Notes: generated by a model from the sequence alone, not told the origin. 64,000 bases of DNA from Cymbidium sinense (GCA_021442155.1 CM038217.1:150543834-150607833); one strand, 5' to 3'; positions 49,302 to 61,945 are shown, numbered from the stretch's first letter. Translations and numbers: made by a program.

Positions 49302-49335
49302 GAGGGGGGGGGGTAGGGGGTATATCTCCCCCTCC
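49302..49335 (-). promoter_or_regulatory. Promoter-like GC/TATA palindrome in D1
   Basis: On the plus strand a run of ten G, TAGGGGG, TATAT and CTCCCCCTCC. The D2 counterpart at 61923-61945 is a clean palindrome. On the minus strand the text downstream (CTCATTCTCATTG..) resembles LTR leaders, so this is a candidate core promoter. The G run here has grown compared with D2. Confidence 0.4.
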
Positions 49336-49699
49336 TTGGATTGGACGGTGGATGGATAATTTTCCATTTTGTCTCAATGGCTTGGTGGCAGATTAGTTTG
49401 AGCTGGAAAACATCTCACATGGGTCATTTTGGGTGGAAGAGTGAGGGAGAGTGGCTACCCATGTGATTGGTGAGTGAATTTGGTGAGCCAAGTGTCCAAG
49501 GGTGATTGGGGAGGTCGATTTGGCCTCCCCTTGGGTCATGGCAGATCCAAGTTCATTAAGTCATGTTCACCACCCTCCTTGGGGCCCATGTGGACTAATA
49601 GATGTGTGCTAAGTGGCCTTAGGAAAGGAATGGCCAAATTTCAAGTGAATTTGGTCATGGGATACCCTTTGACCCAAGGGCAAAGTGGTCATTTGGCTA

Positions 49700-51480
49700 T
49701 GAGTTTAATTTGTACATATTTAAAATAATTTAAAAATGGGTTGGGTCAAATTTCAAGTGATTTGGAGTTCATTTGATTTGATTTGGCTCAATTTGATCCA
49801 TTTGGGTCAAGTTGGGTCAAATTAGGTTAGGTTGACCAATTGGTTAAATTGAGTCAAACATGAGTCAAGTCAAGTTTAGATGATCATTTGGAGCCATCAT
49901 TGGTTTGGTTTAGAATTGGTTTTGGTTTATTTTGGTTCATTTTAGTCAAATGGGTCAAGTTGACTAATTTGACCCATTTTATTATGGGTTAGGTCATGGG
50001 TTGTGTAGCTTGGTTGATCATTTGAAATGTATTGCAAGCTTTGGTTTCAATCAATTCTAATTTGGTTTATTTTCAAGTTGATTTAACCTTTTGGATCAAG
50101 TTGGGTTCATGATCAATTGGGCTAGGTTGGGTCTAATTTGGTAAATCGAAGCTTTAGTTAAGTTCAATAATCAATTTTGAATGAATTTGACCCATTGGTT
50201 GCAATCAATTTGGCTTAGATCAAGATTTGACCCATTTTAGCTTTTTTAGGTCAATTTGGGTCAACTTAGTCTAAGAGGGCCAATTGGGTATGGTCTAGCT
50301 CAAGTGAGGGCTTGGTCATGTTTAATAATTAATTATGGATTGGTTTAGATCAATGGTTTTAATCAATTTGGTTCATAGTGAATTTTGGCTTGTTTAGGTC
50401 TCATTTGGGCTAAGTGTTCACTTGGTCAAAAGCTAAGTTTGACTTAGTTTGGCCCAATTTGAGTGATTGATCATTCTAGGATGATTGTTGACCACAATGT
50501 GAGGCTTGGGTAGCCTTGGTTCAACCTAATTCAGGTTGGATTAAAACTTGGTTTTAAAAAAAAGCGTCATTAGGCTACTTTGGGTAAAGTGGACCTAAAA
50601 TGGTGAATTAGCTTGATCATGGCTTGATTCAAGTTTGGTTGAACTCACATATGGACTTATGATAGAAATCTAAATCTAATTGCAAGTGATTTGGAGTCAA
50701 ATGGGTTTTGATTTATTTGACAATTTTAAGTCAAAAGGATGAACATGGGTTCACTTGGGTTAGTTTGATTTTGGCTTGGTGATTTTAGTTTATGCTTATA
50801 TTTGAGCATGTGGTCGAAGGAGTGATTATTTGAAGAGAAAAATCTAAGGGTTTGGATTGATTTGAGAATGATTTGGTTAAATCCAAGAAATTAGCTTAAA
50901 GGATATAAATTGGGTTTGGATTTGTGTTTTGAATTTATATTGATTTGATTTTGGCCATTTGAATTTATATTTCATTTATATTTATGAAGATAAATGATAA
51001 TATAAATTATTGATGAGAGGATCATGTGAATTAGGAGTGATTTGATTGTGAATTTGGCTAGGGTAGGTAAAAAGTTTGAAAAAAAGGTTTTGATTTGGTT
51101 TGATTTATATTCATTTGATTTGGACAATTTGGATGCCAATTTCATTTATAGTTGTGAATACAAATGATGAAATAAGTGATTTATAAAGAAATTTCTTAGC
51201 TTTGGGTTGATTTGAAGGGGTTGGATAAGCTTATGGATGTGATTCATAAGGCTTAGAAAGGTTTTATTTAATGATCATGGGTTTCAATCATCAATTAGAG
51301 TTAGATTTAGATTTTGATTTGAATCATTTTGATTGGAGTTGATTTGGAATTGATTTTGGATTTGAATCATTTGGGATTGGAATTGAATTTGGAGTTTGGG
51401 TTGGGATTGATTTGAAATTTGAGAAAATCAAACATGTTGGAATTGATTTGAGATTTGATTTGGATTGGTTTGAAGGAGTG
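49700..51480. repeat. Degenerate GGGTCAAGTTGGGTCAA repeat field in D1
   Basis: Words such as TTTGGGTCAA, TTGACCCATTTT, GGTTTGATTT and ATTTGAGTT recur every 10-20 bases with no fixed unit length. The region is depleted in C on the plus strand. D2 has the same field at 62340-64000. No gene is present. Confidence 0.75.
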
Positions 51481-51702
51481 TACATGGCATGGATTTGAGC
51501 TATAGGGAAAGTGGTTGCCTTAAATCCCTAATGCATAGCCTAATCTTAGATAAACCCTTCTAAGTCTCAAGGGTTAGGTTAAGTGTTCGCCTAATCACTA
51601 GAAGTGTCTCAAGACTAAGGAACTATTAGTGTCTAGAAGAGTCCTATGTCTAAGATGGAGAAGTTGAGAGCTCACTCCAAATGTGAGGTCAAAAAAGAGT
51701 GC

Positions 51703-51746
51703 CCAATAGGTGTGGTATGACTGACAAGGCATACCACACCTATTGG
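51703..51746. repeat. Perfect 17-bp inverted repeat (hairpin), 10-base loop
   Basis: CCAATAGGTGTGGTATG at 51703-51719 and its exact reverse complement at 51730-51746, with ACTGACAAGG between. Perfect pairing over 17 bases in otherwise decayed DNA is unusual. It lies in the part of D1 not covered by D2 in this window. Confidence 0.95.
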
Positions 51747-52240
51747 TGTTGATCAAGATGATTAACAATGCTCGAATGATCGCAAGCACTTACAGAAATG
51801 ATCTACTCCTAAACTCGAGGTGTAGAAGGAATCAAGATCTTAGTGCAATGGAACTCTACTTATGTCAAAGAAATAAGAGAGCGAAGGAGGAATCCACTAG
51901 TGATTGAGTATGTGAGCCTTCCATTAGGGAAAAAGGTTCGAGTTATCTACTGGAGATAAGAAGTTGTGAAATTCACTAGGGATTAGAATTTGGAATGAAC
52001 TAGGGATAAAAGTGTGAACCTTCCACTACGGGAGCTGGTTTGGGTTGGATTGAATTGACTCCACTAGGGAAATTGGAAAGATTTGCATCTCACTAAGGAG
52101 AAGTTGATCAATTTGATTATTTAATTTGACTCTACTGGGGAGGTTGGTTGGTTTTGTTTCTGATTTTAAATTTTGAATTTTGAGATGGACCCTATCGGTT
52201 TATAATGGAGCGGTAGGGATGTCATCGACCTACTTGTTTT

Positions 52241-52613
52241 ACCAATCCAAAGGGGTAGTCTACCAACCACATAGTAAGACTATCCAACTAAAGGGGTTGT
52301 CTTTCAGTGTGTCGCGGCTGTACTAGGAAGAAAGAGTAGTACACTTACATCCACCAAAGTAGGGATCAGTTGCTGGGTTGATCTGTTAGTGGCACAACGA
52401 ATCAAACCCAACCTTAGGTTGACTACTGAGTGAATGCTGTTGGGAGACTTAAACTAGCTCGAAGATAGTCAAAATTAATTTCATTTTAATTATATTTGAT
52501 GGTTCTCGAAGGTTTGGGATGGATGCACTGAGTAGGGGCTAGGTTGGCCTTGTCCTACTTTAGTTCTACCAATCTAAAGGGGTAGTCTATCAACTACATA
52601 GTAAGACTATCCA
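52241..52613. repeat. Direct repeat of about 46 bp at the right end of D1
   Basis: ACCAATCCAAAGGGGTAGTC.. at 52241-52286 and a near-identical copy at 52568-52613, both ending AGACTATCCA. The second copy touches the truncated RNase H frame. The pair may mark two alternative D1 ends or a deletion joint. Confidence 0.8.
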
Positions 52614-52960
52614 GAGTTAGATAATGTTTCTCAATAGGTGGGTTGTTTTCTTCAGCAGGGATCAGACAATGGCTAAGGTAGTAGAGAGCGTTCTCCTTCC
52701 CTTTGTCGTTGGTTTGGGCCAACAAAGCGATGGGAGTTGTCCAATGCAGCAGTGTAAAGGATAAGTGGCTTTCCCGGGATAGGGGTTGTGAGAACTGGCA
52801 GCTTCACTAAATACTATTTGATGTCTTCAAAAGTATGCTGACACTTATCATCCCACTTGAACTTAGAGTCCTTTTTGACAAGTGCTGAAAATGGCTTGCA
52901 TCTCCCTGATAGATTGGAGATAAAGCACCTTAGATACGCCAACCACCATTAGAACAATCT
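52614..52960 (-). pseudogene. RNase H start, truncated at D1
   Basis: The minus strand reads FKWDDKCQHTFEDIK, LVKLPVLTTPIPGKPLILYT and, after a frame change, LLAQTNDKGKENALYYLSHC, then PPIEKHYLTL, where coding meets D1 at 52614. The same domain in Tat1 (4187-4412) continues beyond this point, so the cut is in the middle of the domain. Confidence 0.82.
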
Positions 52961-54007
52961 GAGTTGAGTTAGACTTTTAGGGGGTGTCATTTCTAAGATA
53001 GCTTTAATCTTTTTTGGGTCTATCTCTATTCCCCGGTGTCGGACAACAAACCCAAGCAACTTCCCTAAAGCTACTCTGAATGCACACTTCATGGTGTTCA
53101 TTTTGAGATTGAATTATCTTAACCATTCGAAAACTACTCTCAAGTCAAAGAGATAGTCTCTCTTTTCTTTCTTTTGATAACTAGATCATCAACGTAGCAT
53201 TCTACTTGATGATGAATGAGTTCATCAAAAATCTGAGTCATGGCCCACTGGTAAGTAGCACTGACATTATTAAGGTTGAAGGGCATGCCCTTATAACAAT
53301 ATATTCTGATCAGCGGTTTGAAAAGCAGTATTCCTCTCAAACTTAGGGGCCATCTTAATTTGGTTGTAGCCAGATGACCAATCCATGAAGGAGAATACTG
53401 CATGAGATGAGGTAATGTTCACCTAGTAAGAAGTGAAAATTCATACTTAGGATATGCCTTATTTAAGTCTCTAAAATTGATGCATATATGAATTTGCCAT
53501 TCTTCTTCTTAACAGGGATGATAGTGGCTAACTAGGCAGGGTATTTTTCTTCCTTGATAAAACCAATATCGATCAATTTCTTGACTTAAGAAATGACCTG
53601 TTCGATTTCTAATGCATGCATCTAGGAGTTTGCTTGATAGGGCTAGCGTTAGGGTCTATTACTTGTTTGTGGATTGCTATGTCAAGAGATAATCCGTACA
53701 TCTCTTCATAGCTCCATGTAAAGTAGTCCTTAAACTCAGTCAATAGCCTAACTAAGTCATTGGTTTCTTCTTCATTTAATAGAGAACTGATGTATGTGGG
53801 GCGTGGATCTTCTTCTATCCTGAGGTTGATTTCTTTAAGCTTGTCGGTGGTTGAATTGATTTTTTCTTCAAATTTTGAAGGTGCATCTTTGATTTGAAGA
53901 TCATCAGGATCATCTAAAGTTTCTAAATACACCTCCTCATAAGAGTGAGTGTGGTTTGAGAAGATCCTATCAAACTCATGATTGGTGACAGTAGTCATCA
54001 TCGTCAT
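52960..54007 (-). pseudogene. Reverse transcriptase domain
   Basis: A frame from 54007 gives EINLRIEEDPRPTYISSLLN, EFKDYFTWSYEEMYGL and DIAIHKQVIDPNASPIKQTP, the usual start of Ty3/gypsy reverse transcriptase. Around 53600-53410 the frame is broken (VDYDSIN-like and KDCYPLP-like parts are hard to follow). From 53403 it continues with GMPFNLNNVSATYQWAMTQI and ECYVDDLVIKRKKRE. The catalytic YVDD box is intact at 53196-53185. The tail near 52940-52870 reads FISNLSGRCKPFSALVKKDS. Confidence 0.88.
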
Positions 54008-54480
54008 TTGGACCTTGTCGAATCCTAGTCCTGGTCTTGATTGTGCATCTCTGCCTTCATTGTCTCACAACTTCTTGAAATACTCTGACTTGTGCCTGGA
54101 CCATGTGTAAGGAATCAAATCTTTCTTTATAATATTATGAACATAAGGTGAGTACCACTCAAAAAGTAATTCCATTAAATCTTTATATAAATCATTCTTA
54201 AGTTTTACATCTGCTTATTAACTTGAGGATGATGATTCCAGCAGGAATCTCTTTGGCTTGACATCCATGGAAGATCTAGGGGATTCTTTAAATACCAAAC
54301 CCTCAACTTTTTGAGAAGAAAATGGGGTTAGAGCTAAGGTTCCCAACTACTGCCTAATGGTTTTACATAATCTTGATTTGAATATATTTATGCTTTGCTT
54401 GGAGGCCTAGTCTTTGTCACTGTCTAGGTTGAGTGTCACCTCCAATGAGGCCTATTGACAGGGGTTGGCTAGTGTGATAA

Positions 54481-54723
54481 TCACATGAGGCTCATCCTCC
54501 AGCTGGATTCTAAGTCTATGTGAATAGCAGGAGTAACCTTATGAACTAGAACATAGGCCCTATTGGCTGGCCACCAACCAGGTGGTCTTCCACCTCTGGA
54601 ATTGGCTCTGTATCTACCTCTACCTCTACCTGGTGGAGGTTGAGTCATCCGTATGGTGGAATGAACTATGGGTGGAATGTAACATGCAGCTCTACTTCTT
54701 CTTGGTGTCCCTATCTTGCTCAC
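54481..54723 (-). pseudogene. Arg/Gly-rich spacer between protease and RT
   Basis: An 80-codon frame with PPPGRGRGRYRANSRGGRPP and an otherwise unremarkable tail. It lies between protease and reverse transcriptase, a part that varies widely in Tat elements. No domain is recognised. The match of codons on the other strand (54582-54800) is judged a shadow. Confidence 0.4.
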
Positions 54724-54839
54724 TTATACTTTTTTCTTTTTCTTTTCTACTTTTTCTTTTTTCCTTTGTATTTAAATTTTGGATAAGTTCACAAGAATAG
54801 ATGTTTTGATTTTGAGGAAGATAGTAGGTGTGTCCTCAT

Positions 54840-55601
54840 ATATATCGACCTCTCTAACTAAGAATGCTTTTCATCTCCTTTGACATAGTATTTGATTCCA
54901 TCTCTTTGAAACTTGATGCATTGATGAAGATAGATGAAACCATATTATTACGGTTATCCAAGGCCTACTAAGCAAAGTAGTGAATGATGTATTCAAATCA
55001 ATTATATAAAACTTGGCTTCAGTCTTCCAGTCACATATTTCCAAAGGTACTGCTATGGAGCCTAAAGCCCTCTTGCGCTATTCATTGAATCCTCTCAACA
55101 TCATCTGATCTCCTCAGATTTCAAAGATGTCAATCCTCAAATAGGTAAGGGTTTTCAAGCTCATAATGTTCACTGATGCACCTGGATCAACCAACACCCT
55201 AGAAAGTCTGAATCTTTCCATATCCACTATGATGTAGAGGGGACGATTGTCCACATATCCTCCAGAAGAAGGTCTTCATCGGTGAATGTGACTCTCTGGG
55301 TTTCTCTTGAATAATGTGCCTCCTCTCCAATAGCGATCAGCTGAGCTAAGCATATTTTTGGATCAAGAAGGGCTTTGATTAATGATTCCCTCATCTCTTT
55401 GGATAGGATAAGGGCATCATATATACTTAACTTAGCTGGAAACTTTCTTAGGTGAGCAAGGACATTATAATCAACTTTGGGCTGATCCTTCATATGCATA
55501 TCTATGGGTGGAGCATCCTGTGGAGGGACTGTTTGCTCAGGTACTAATGACTTTCTTTCCCATGTCTTGAGGTGCTTCCCTAGGAGGTAGAACCTTGCCA
55601 T
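54840..55601 (-). pseudogene. pro: Aspartic protease region
   Basis: A frame from 55601 reads KVDYNVLAHLRKFPAKLSIY and DALILSKEMRESLIKAL, then VTFTDEDLLLEDMW, the usual lead-in to the Tat protease. In a shifted frame follow VDNRPLYIIVDMERFRLSRV, LVDPGASVNIMSLKTL (active-site loop), GDQMMLRGFNE, ALGSIAVPLEI and LLSRPWI. The loop reads D-P-G-A-S where the general consensus is D-S/T-G-A/S; whether Pro is usual for this family was not checked. The enzyme would cut the polyprotein. A frame change and stops break it. Confidence 0.8.
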
Positions 55602-56388
55602 TGCAGAGGTTAACTTCGATGATCTCTTTTGGTGGGTCAGTGGAAGATTTTACCTGCTCGTCGGACATACCTATAGCTTCTCCTATAGGACCCATAGAAT
55701 CAGATGATTCCAAGTCTATCTCAAGAGGTGAACCTGTATTATTCAGAAAAAGAAAGTCCATCTTGAATCAGAAAGAGGATGATCAGAGTTGTTATAATTA
55801 TTAAGACTTGAGATTTTTCTAAAGGAGTAGAATCAGATAACACATCAAAATTGGCACAAATATAATTCAAACTAGCTTTCTTCCTTGATTTCTTAGATTT
55901 AGAAGGAGGTACATGATTGAAATCTAGTAAAGTAAGTGGGGTGAGGGATTTTATGCCCTCATCCGCTGATACAAGATATCTACTAGAAGAATAACTAGCT
56001 GAAGTAAGAATGTCGACTAAAGTAGTAGCTGCAATGGTAAGATGGAGGCTAGACTCGGTCGGTGGTTGCTCTACTTGGTTATCCCGGGCAAGCATGGGAT
56101 CTCTGCTGCTACTGCTGAGCTCCTACTTTCCCCAAGTAATCTTTGGAAACTTACAAACCTTCCTTGATGTTAGAGGTTTGAGCTACCTTAGGCACCTTTA
56201 AGGAAAGTTTCTTGATTTTAGAAACAATCTTTTTAGAGGTTATGGATAAAGAGATATCCCAACCTTATTTTATTTTGAGAGGATCACATGCATCCCAAGG
56301 ATTACCCTAACAAACGGATGGTTATTCTACTAGATATTCCTTAGGGATAATTATAGCGCCTGACTTGTAGCTATGCTCAAGCTAGTCC

Positions 56389-56700
56389 TTAAATGTAAAC
56401 AATCCACCAAAATATGGCTAGCATATGGTGGTAAAAGTAAAAGTTAGGATCATTACTCCTGCCCACTTCCTTAGGCTTCCTAGGCTCAGGTAGTTGAAAA
56501 TCAGGTTTCTTTAAGAGGTTCTTAAAGATTTTTCTAACTATCTCCATAAATGAGTAAGATTTATTTAATTTATCCAAAATAATAGGGTGGTGATAGTTAC
56601 CTAGGGGCAGATATGTATACCACTGCTGAGAATATGGCTGAGGAGGAGGTGACAAAGGCCGTGGAGGCTCTACTTCGATAAGATGAAAGAAGGTGGTAAA
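56389..56700 (-). pseudogene. gag: gag C-terminal end
   Basis: A frame from 56655 reads MSPPPQPYSQQWYTYLPLGN, then KPDFQLPEPRKP and NDPNFYFYHHMLAIFWWIVY. The last part matches the D-P-N-x-C-x-Y-H-R-M-x-x-H-P-x-x-x-C segment near the gag end of Tat elements, with the Cys and His residues changed. The frame runs toward D2 and is cut there. A full gag would need well over 1 kb more upstream. Confidence 0.65.
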
Positions 56701-59700
56701 GGTGCGAATGCTTGTGGTATTTATTTTTGTTGTGTGAGAGATTCATGTGTGTTTATGTGGGGACACCACGCAGACCCGTAGATGTACTCATTAAAGTGAT
56801 CGGGTATGACATTAAGGAATAACATACTATCTTGAGAGATAGAAGTCACTACCCTATAATGGATCTAATCACCTAATGAGGACTCCTAAGGCATGATGGA
56901 TCTTTGAATGTACCAGAGATCTTTCCCCTACTTTACATAAAAAAGTAAAGTAGGATTTATTTTAAGCTGGATTCATTAAATTTCCTATGGAGACAAGCCC
57001 CCATAGTTAATTATGCCCTAAGAAAAAAGATTTCTTAAGAATACTCTCAATTAAGGTTGATTTGTCTCCAAAGATTTTAAAGATGGGACTATCAATCAAT
57101 TATTATTTTCAAAAAAATCAAAGATTGATCAAAAGAGTTATTATCAAAACCAAAGAGAGATAAGTAGGGCATGCTCATGATACTAGGAAGCCTAGTGAGC
57201 ATCCCAAACTATCCTATTGTTAGGCTTTATATTTTTGAAATTGATGAGACTTATATGTTTGAGTTGAATTTTTCTTAGAAATCTAGGGCTTACAATTCCA
57301 TAATACAAGATTTTAAAAATGCCTAAGAGGTGAGATTTATGCTTGTAGCCCCAAAGAAACATTAACCTCATATCCTAAATCTAGCGAGCTTTGGCGAGAG
57401 CCAAAGCATGACCTAAATCTAATGGCAAATGGGTATATGATTTACCTCCACAAGAGAAGATATTGGACTTACAACAAGTGGGTTAACTCCTCCTATGATT
57501 TTAAATACATGTTGGTAGTCATATGCTTTGCAAGATGATTAATTTATTTACTTAGAGAAACTAAGTCCTAAACTCACTCGCTAGACTAGATCATGAAGGC
57601 ATGAATAATGACCTAAATCTAATGCAAATTTTGTCAAGTTTTATTTTAATTTTGGACATTTTTATTTAATGAGATTTTATATGCCTAATACATGAGAAAA
57701 TCAGTTATGGGCCAAAATCAGAAATAAGGAGGTATGTTTCCACCATGCCTCTCAAAGATCAAGCTATTTTCCCTAGTAAAGGTAGAAGCCCTCCATTGGC
57801 AAGAGTGAGATAATATGATTTATGCATGATATGAGACATACAACATCCAGCTATGAGATTGCTAAATCTTTTCTTTTCTTAATTTATGTCCTAGGCTTTA
57901 AGTGAGGTTATGATTTATTTAGTTTAATTTTTAATTGATTAATTATATAGAAAATTAATTTTTCTTAAGAGGTTAATCTCATGCAGGCCATTCAACAATC
58001 ATCAAATAATTAAGAAACTACGAAAATCATGCCATCCTAATTGTGCAATCATAAACATAACATCAATTTATAAAATTAGCGCAAAAGGATAAGAGGCTGG
58101 TGCTATCAGATACTACCGTACAACCCGAAAAGAAATGTGGGTAGCTAAGCTCTACCCTTATATAACCCGAATTATAAATGAATAATTACAATTAAAAGGA
58201 ATTCATGTTATGGGGGTCTTCATTCTTCATTTCTTCATTTCTTCATTTTGATTTGCTCCATTTCTTTCTTTCTTTTGGTTTGACTTGGGATGTATTTTTC
58301 TCCAAGGCCTCACATGATATATAAGACATGGTCTTATAACCAATGTTCATCTTAATCCCCATAACATTCATTCTAAATCTTAATTGCAAAATTTACATCA
58401 AAATGGGAAAGATAAATCTAACTAAACCTGTAAAATAAAAGTTAGCTAAACTTACCACACAATTCAAGCAATTATATGAATAATTTGGACTTAGCACCCC
58501 ACACATATGTAACCAAGTCCACCTGTCCTAATTTGGACTATGCTTAGGGGCTAAGAAACCTGCATAGCAAAATAATTTATATTTATTTTATTTTTTTATT
58601 GTAGTGGCCCCTTAAGCACAATCCCTTATAGAAGGCATGCTTAAGTTAAGATCACCTTATCATCCAGTCTACATACATACACCCAAACATCCATTCTAAA
58701 ATATTACACCACAAAATAACAGCATGCATCAAACCATGCACCACCCTAACCTAAATCTAGAAATGGTGATTTAGTCTAACGTGTGTGTGCCATTTAAGGC
58801 TTGTGTGGCATGTCTTAGGATTTAAGGTTGAAATTTTCAAAGTATGAAAGATTCAATTTAGATGGTGGTTTCATTTCAAGTAATTTTGTTGATTTGTCAA
58901 TTCTAGTTGGTGATTTGATTTGGTTTGAACAAACCTACACTTAGTGACTAAATGTTATGAAGAGAAGAAAAAATAAGAGAGCTCTCTTTCATCCCTACCT
59001 TAAGGCATTTCTAACGTAGATTGATTAATGAATTTCCTTTAATGAATATTTTATCACGTGTTTTAATTGGTCCTAAGTTTGGGTTCTCTTTAAATAGTCC
59101 TATTCAATAAGAAAGGCATCTTAGGATTAGTTATGGTGCATCACTACCATATAACACACCCATTCATTTCTTTCCATCATGTATGCTATGCATATGAATG
59201 ATCATAAGCATACCTATACATGCAATGCAAATCTTAGCACACTTTGATGATGAATGCAAAGAGATGTGAGCTGAAAATTTGGATATTTCATTTGTTAATT
59301 GGATCATTAATGCATGTCTTTGTTATGTAGAAAAGAGGATTTCTCATCCATTAGCTAAATGCACATCCGCATGTATAAAAGCTATAAGTGAGTATGGTGC
59401 CATTGTTTTCTACACCTAGGTACAAGACCTACTTAGTCTACTCAAAGCCTCAGTTAGATGTCGGTGATATACCACTTTTCTTAGATACATGTAGATGTAC
59501 AAAATGAACCAAATGGATAAGGAATCATGCAAGAGATTATGTTTAATTTGGTTGCATGATTTATATGTGTAATATGAAGATCTTTCCTAAGTCTTAATGT
59601 AGAGATGCATAGGAATATATTTAGGAAAGTGTTTATTCTTTTTAAGTGAACTATACACTTGCAAATCCCATATGTATCCATATTAAGAGAAGGAAAGAGA

Positions 59701-61922
59701 ACTTCATAATACACATCTTATGCTATCATCACATGCAAGCTTAGAAATATTTATAACTAGCATCTCTTCATTTATAATCTTTGATTTGTTGGTTTTATTA
59801 GATAATTTTTGGTTTAATAATGATAATAACCACTCATATTTTTAATTTTATCCAACACATACAATTTGACATAAAAGGAAATATTTTATTAATTGATTTT
59901 TAAAAGAGATGAATGCATGATTTCATATGGCAAACAATATTTAGCATGATTGGAAAGAAATAAAATAGTGTAAGCATATGAATTCATTCACCCTAATTAA
60001 TTCCTAAGGACAATCATATAAAATAAGATCATTTAAAATGAATAAAAAATTCTTTAAGGAGAATTTTTTTTATTTTATTAATTTGATTTGACTTAGGAAA
60101 TATGAGAAGGGTTTGCTAGTCCTAACCCATTTCACCTCCCCATGTGTGAATTAGTTTGGTTTAATTTAGAATAATTAGGTTGGTTTTATGTTTTGATTAA
60201 GTTAAGATATGAATTAAATCCATTAATTACCCCACTACCACTTTAACATAATTATCCAAGTAATTATGAGCCAACATATGATATAATCACATGGAAATTA
60301 AATCGCATTGCACCTAAGAAATGAAGGGGCCCAATGCAGTTGGCTCATCATTATTGGATAATTAACCTAAAGGGTTTGATTAAGTACTTTTATAACCCTC
60401 CTACATATGTAATTTGATTATAATTTTCTTTGGAAATCTCTTCGGTTATTGAACATCTAAGACTCCACCCAAGAATTGAATGATTGAGTTCTGGAATGAT
60501 TTGGTTTTGAGTTTGATTAATTAAATTATTTAATGAGGTGATTAAGCCATTAATTAGTTACAAATTGGTTAAGTGTTATCCAAGTGAAATAAACTTTGGG
60601 GAAAAGATTAGAGGAGAGGTCCTAATCTCATTCCCTTTGTCCATTCACTGTTTCATAATTATTAGCCAATTTAATTAATGGATTCATTATTATTTAACAT
60701 GTTAATTAATCATTTAATTAATTAAAAAATTGATTAAAAATGAAACAAGCAATTCCCCTAATTAACCAAATAATAAATTCTAAGAAAATCATGGAAGGCA
60801 GAGGTCATTCCAATAATTAATCTCAAAGTTTAATTAATTTCTAGAGTAATTAGAAAGTAATTAGTTTAATTAAATTTTTAATAAAACCCAATTTGAGTCA
60901 AAATCACTATTCAAAATTAAATGATTTTAATTTTATATTATTCTCCTCTAAATTACCTTTAAAATGAGTGTATTATTTTTGGATTTTTCTACAATTAGTT
61001 ATGAATTTTGAAAGTTTCACCATTAAAATCATATTAATTAAGCCTAATTAAACTCCTAATCCCATCGGGCCATGTGGCGGTTGATGCGGTGCACTGATGT
61101 GGCTCGCTTTCCACGTGGTGCGATGGGATTAGAAATTTAAGTTGTCACATCCGTCAGCTAAGTCAGCTCACGGCAGACATGTCTTCTTTGCAGGTTGTCC
61201 GATCTAAGATTAGACGGTCGAGATTAATCTCATATTTTAGGCTTAGAATCACATTGGATCTAGCGTTATTTATCACAATCATCGATTCCAATCATGCAAA
61301 ATAGACGACATATGATCCTTCTCCTTCATGAGCGATAAGAGATGAACTCCGTCCATCTTTTCTCATTCAATTTGAACTTACCCGAGTTCAGATTGGGATC
61401 AAAATGATCTCACACCTTTGGAAAGAGGGGGATGTATATTCGATGATCAAAATTGCATGGGATGACAACTCCCTTCGAAAAGGACCAACTGAAAATTTCC
61501 TATAGCTATAGTTTCAAGCAATTACCTCACTGAAGGCTATCACCGACGCTTCTAATGGTTTCATCTAGTAGAGACAAAGCCATATTGAAGAAATCTGGTC
61601 TTGATTTGAAGTGGTTTGCTTGGTCAACCACGCTCCTCTCTAATGGTGATCAGTCTTGATCAAGTTGCACTTCCCATTGCTTAGGCTTGGGAAATGGTTT
61701 GATCGAGCTCGACGAGGTGTGGTGAGAGTGTGGGTAAAAGGAATTTGGGTTTTGTGAAGTGAGGAGGGAGTATTGTTCAGAATGGACTTGCCCTATTCGG
61801 CTTTACATGCAGAGGAAGAATGTTGATCAGGAAGCTTTGGGAGACATTGGGAAAGCTTTAGGAGGGTTCAGAAATGCTTCTAGAGCTATGAGGAATCAAT
61901 TTCTTGTGGTTTGAGTGAGAAT

Positions 61923-61945
61923 GAGGGGGAGTATATCTCCCCCTC
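61923..61945. promoter_or_regulatory. Perfect 9-bp palindrome around TATAT in D2
   Basis: GAGGGGGAG, TATAT, CTCCCCCTC. The arms are exact reverse complements. On the minus strand CTCATTCTCACTC and a leader-like sequence follow. It is a candidate core promoter of the D repeat and is present in altered form in D1 near 49310. Confidence 0.6.

Larger units (their letters stand above)
41816..52613 (-). mobile_element. D1: very long LTR-like repeat, left (3') copy
   Basis: D1 matches D2 (56713-64000) in the same orientation from its left end to about 51450, apart from a copia solo LTR (45424-47529) and a small left-end duplication (about 41816-41996 and 41997-42165). Without the solo LTR and its duplication it is about 8.7 kb. 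On the minus strand it ends ..AACACCACA at 41816, and its last few hundred bases (the AGTTAATTAC/CTATAGG area near 42250) resemble the last part of the Tat LTRs. The right end is placed at 52613 (TATCCA), where RNase H coding begins. The bulk is non-coding, with GGGTCAA-type repeats at 49700-51480 and a promoter-like palindrome near 49310. Confidence 0.6.
52614..56712 (-). pseudogene. gag-pol: gag-pol fragment of a Tat-lineage element between D1 and D2
   Basis: Read on the minus strand, from right to left: gag C-terminal end (56700-56389), variable linker (56389-55250), aspartic protease (55245-54840), Arg/Gly-rich spacer (54723-54481), reverse transcriptase (54007-52960) and the start of RNase H (52960-52614). 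The 5' gag, the rest of RNase H, the second RNase H and integrase are missing at the two junctions with D2 and D1. Frames are interrupted by stops and shifts throughout. The orientation fits D2 as the 5' LTR and D1 as the 3' LTR, but no primer binding site is recognisable at 56712 and no polypurine tract at 52614. Confidence 0.82.

Noticed and set aside
49474..49728. 84-codon open frame in D1
   Set aside because: The matching frame in D2 (about 62080-62330) is interrupted by stops, so it is not conserved as a protein.
58090..58115. tRNA-Met-type primer binding site (GCTATCAGATAC) inside D2
   Set aside because: It differs from the expected sequence at several bases and has no LTR end beside it; D1 has different bases there.
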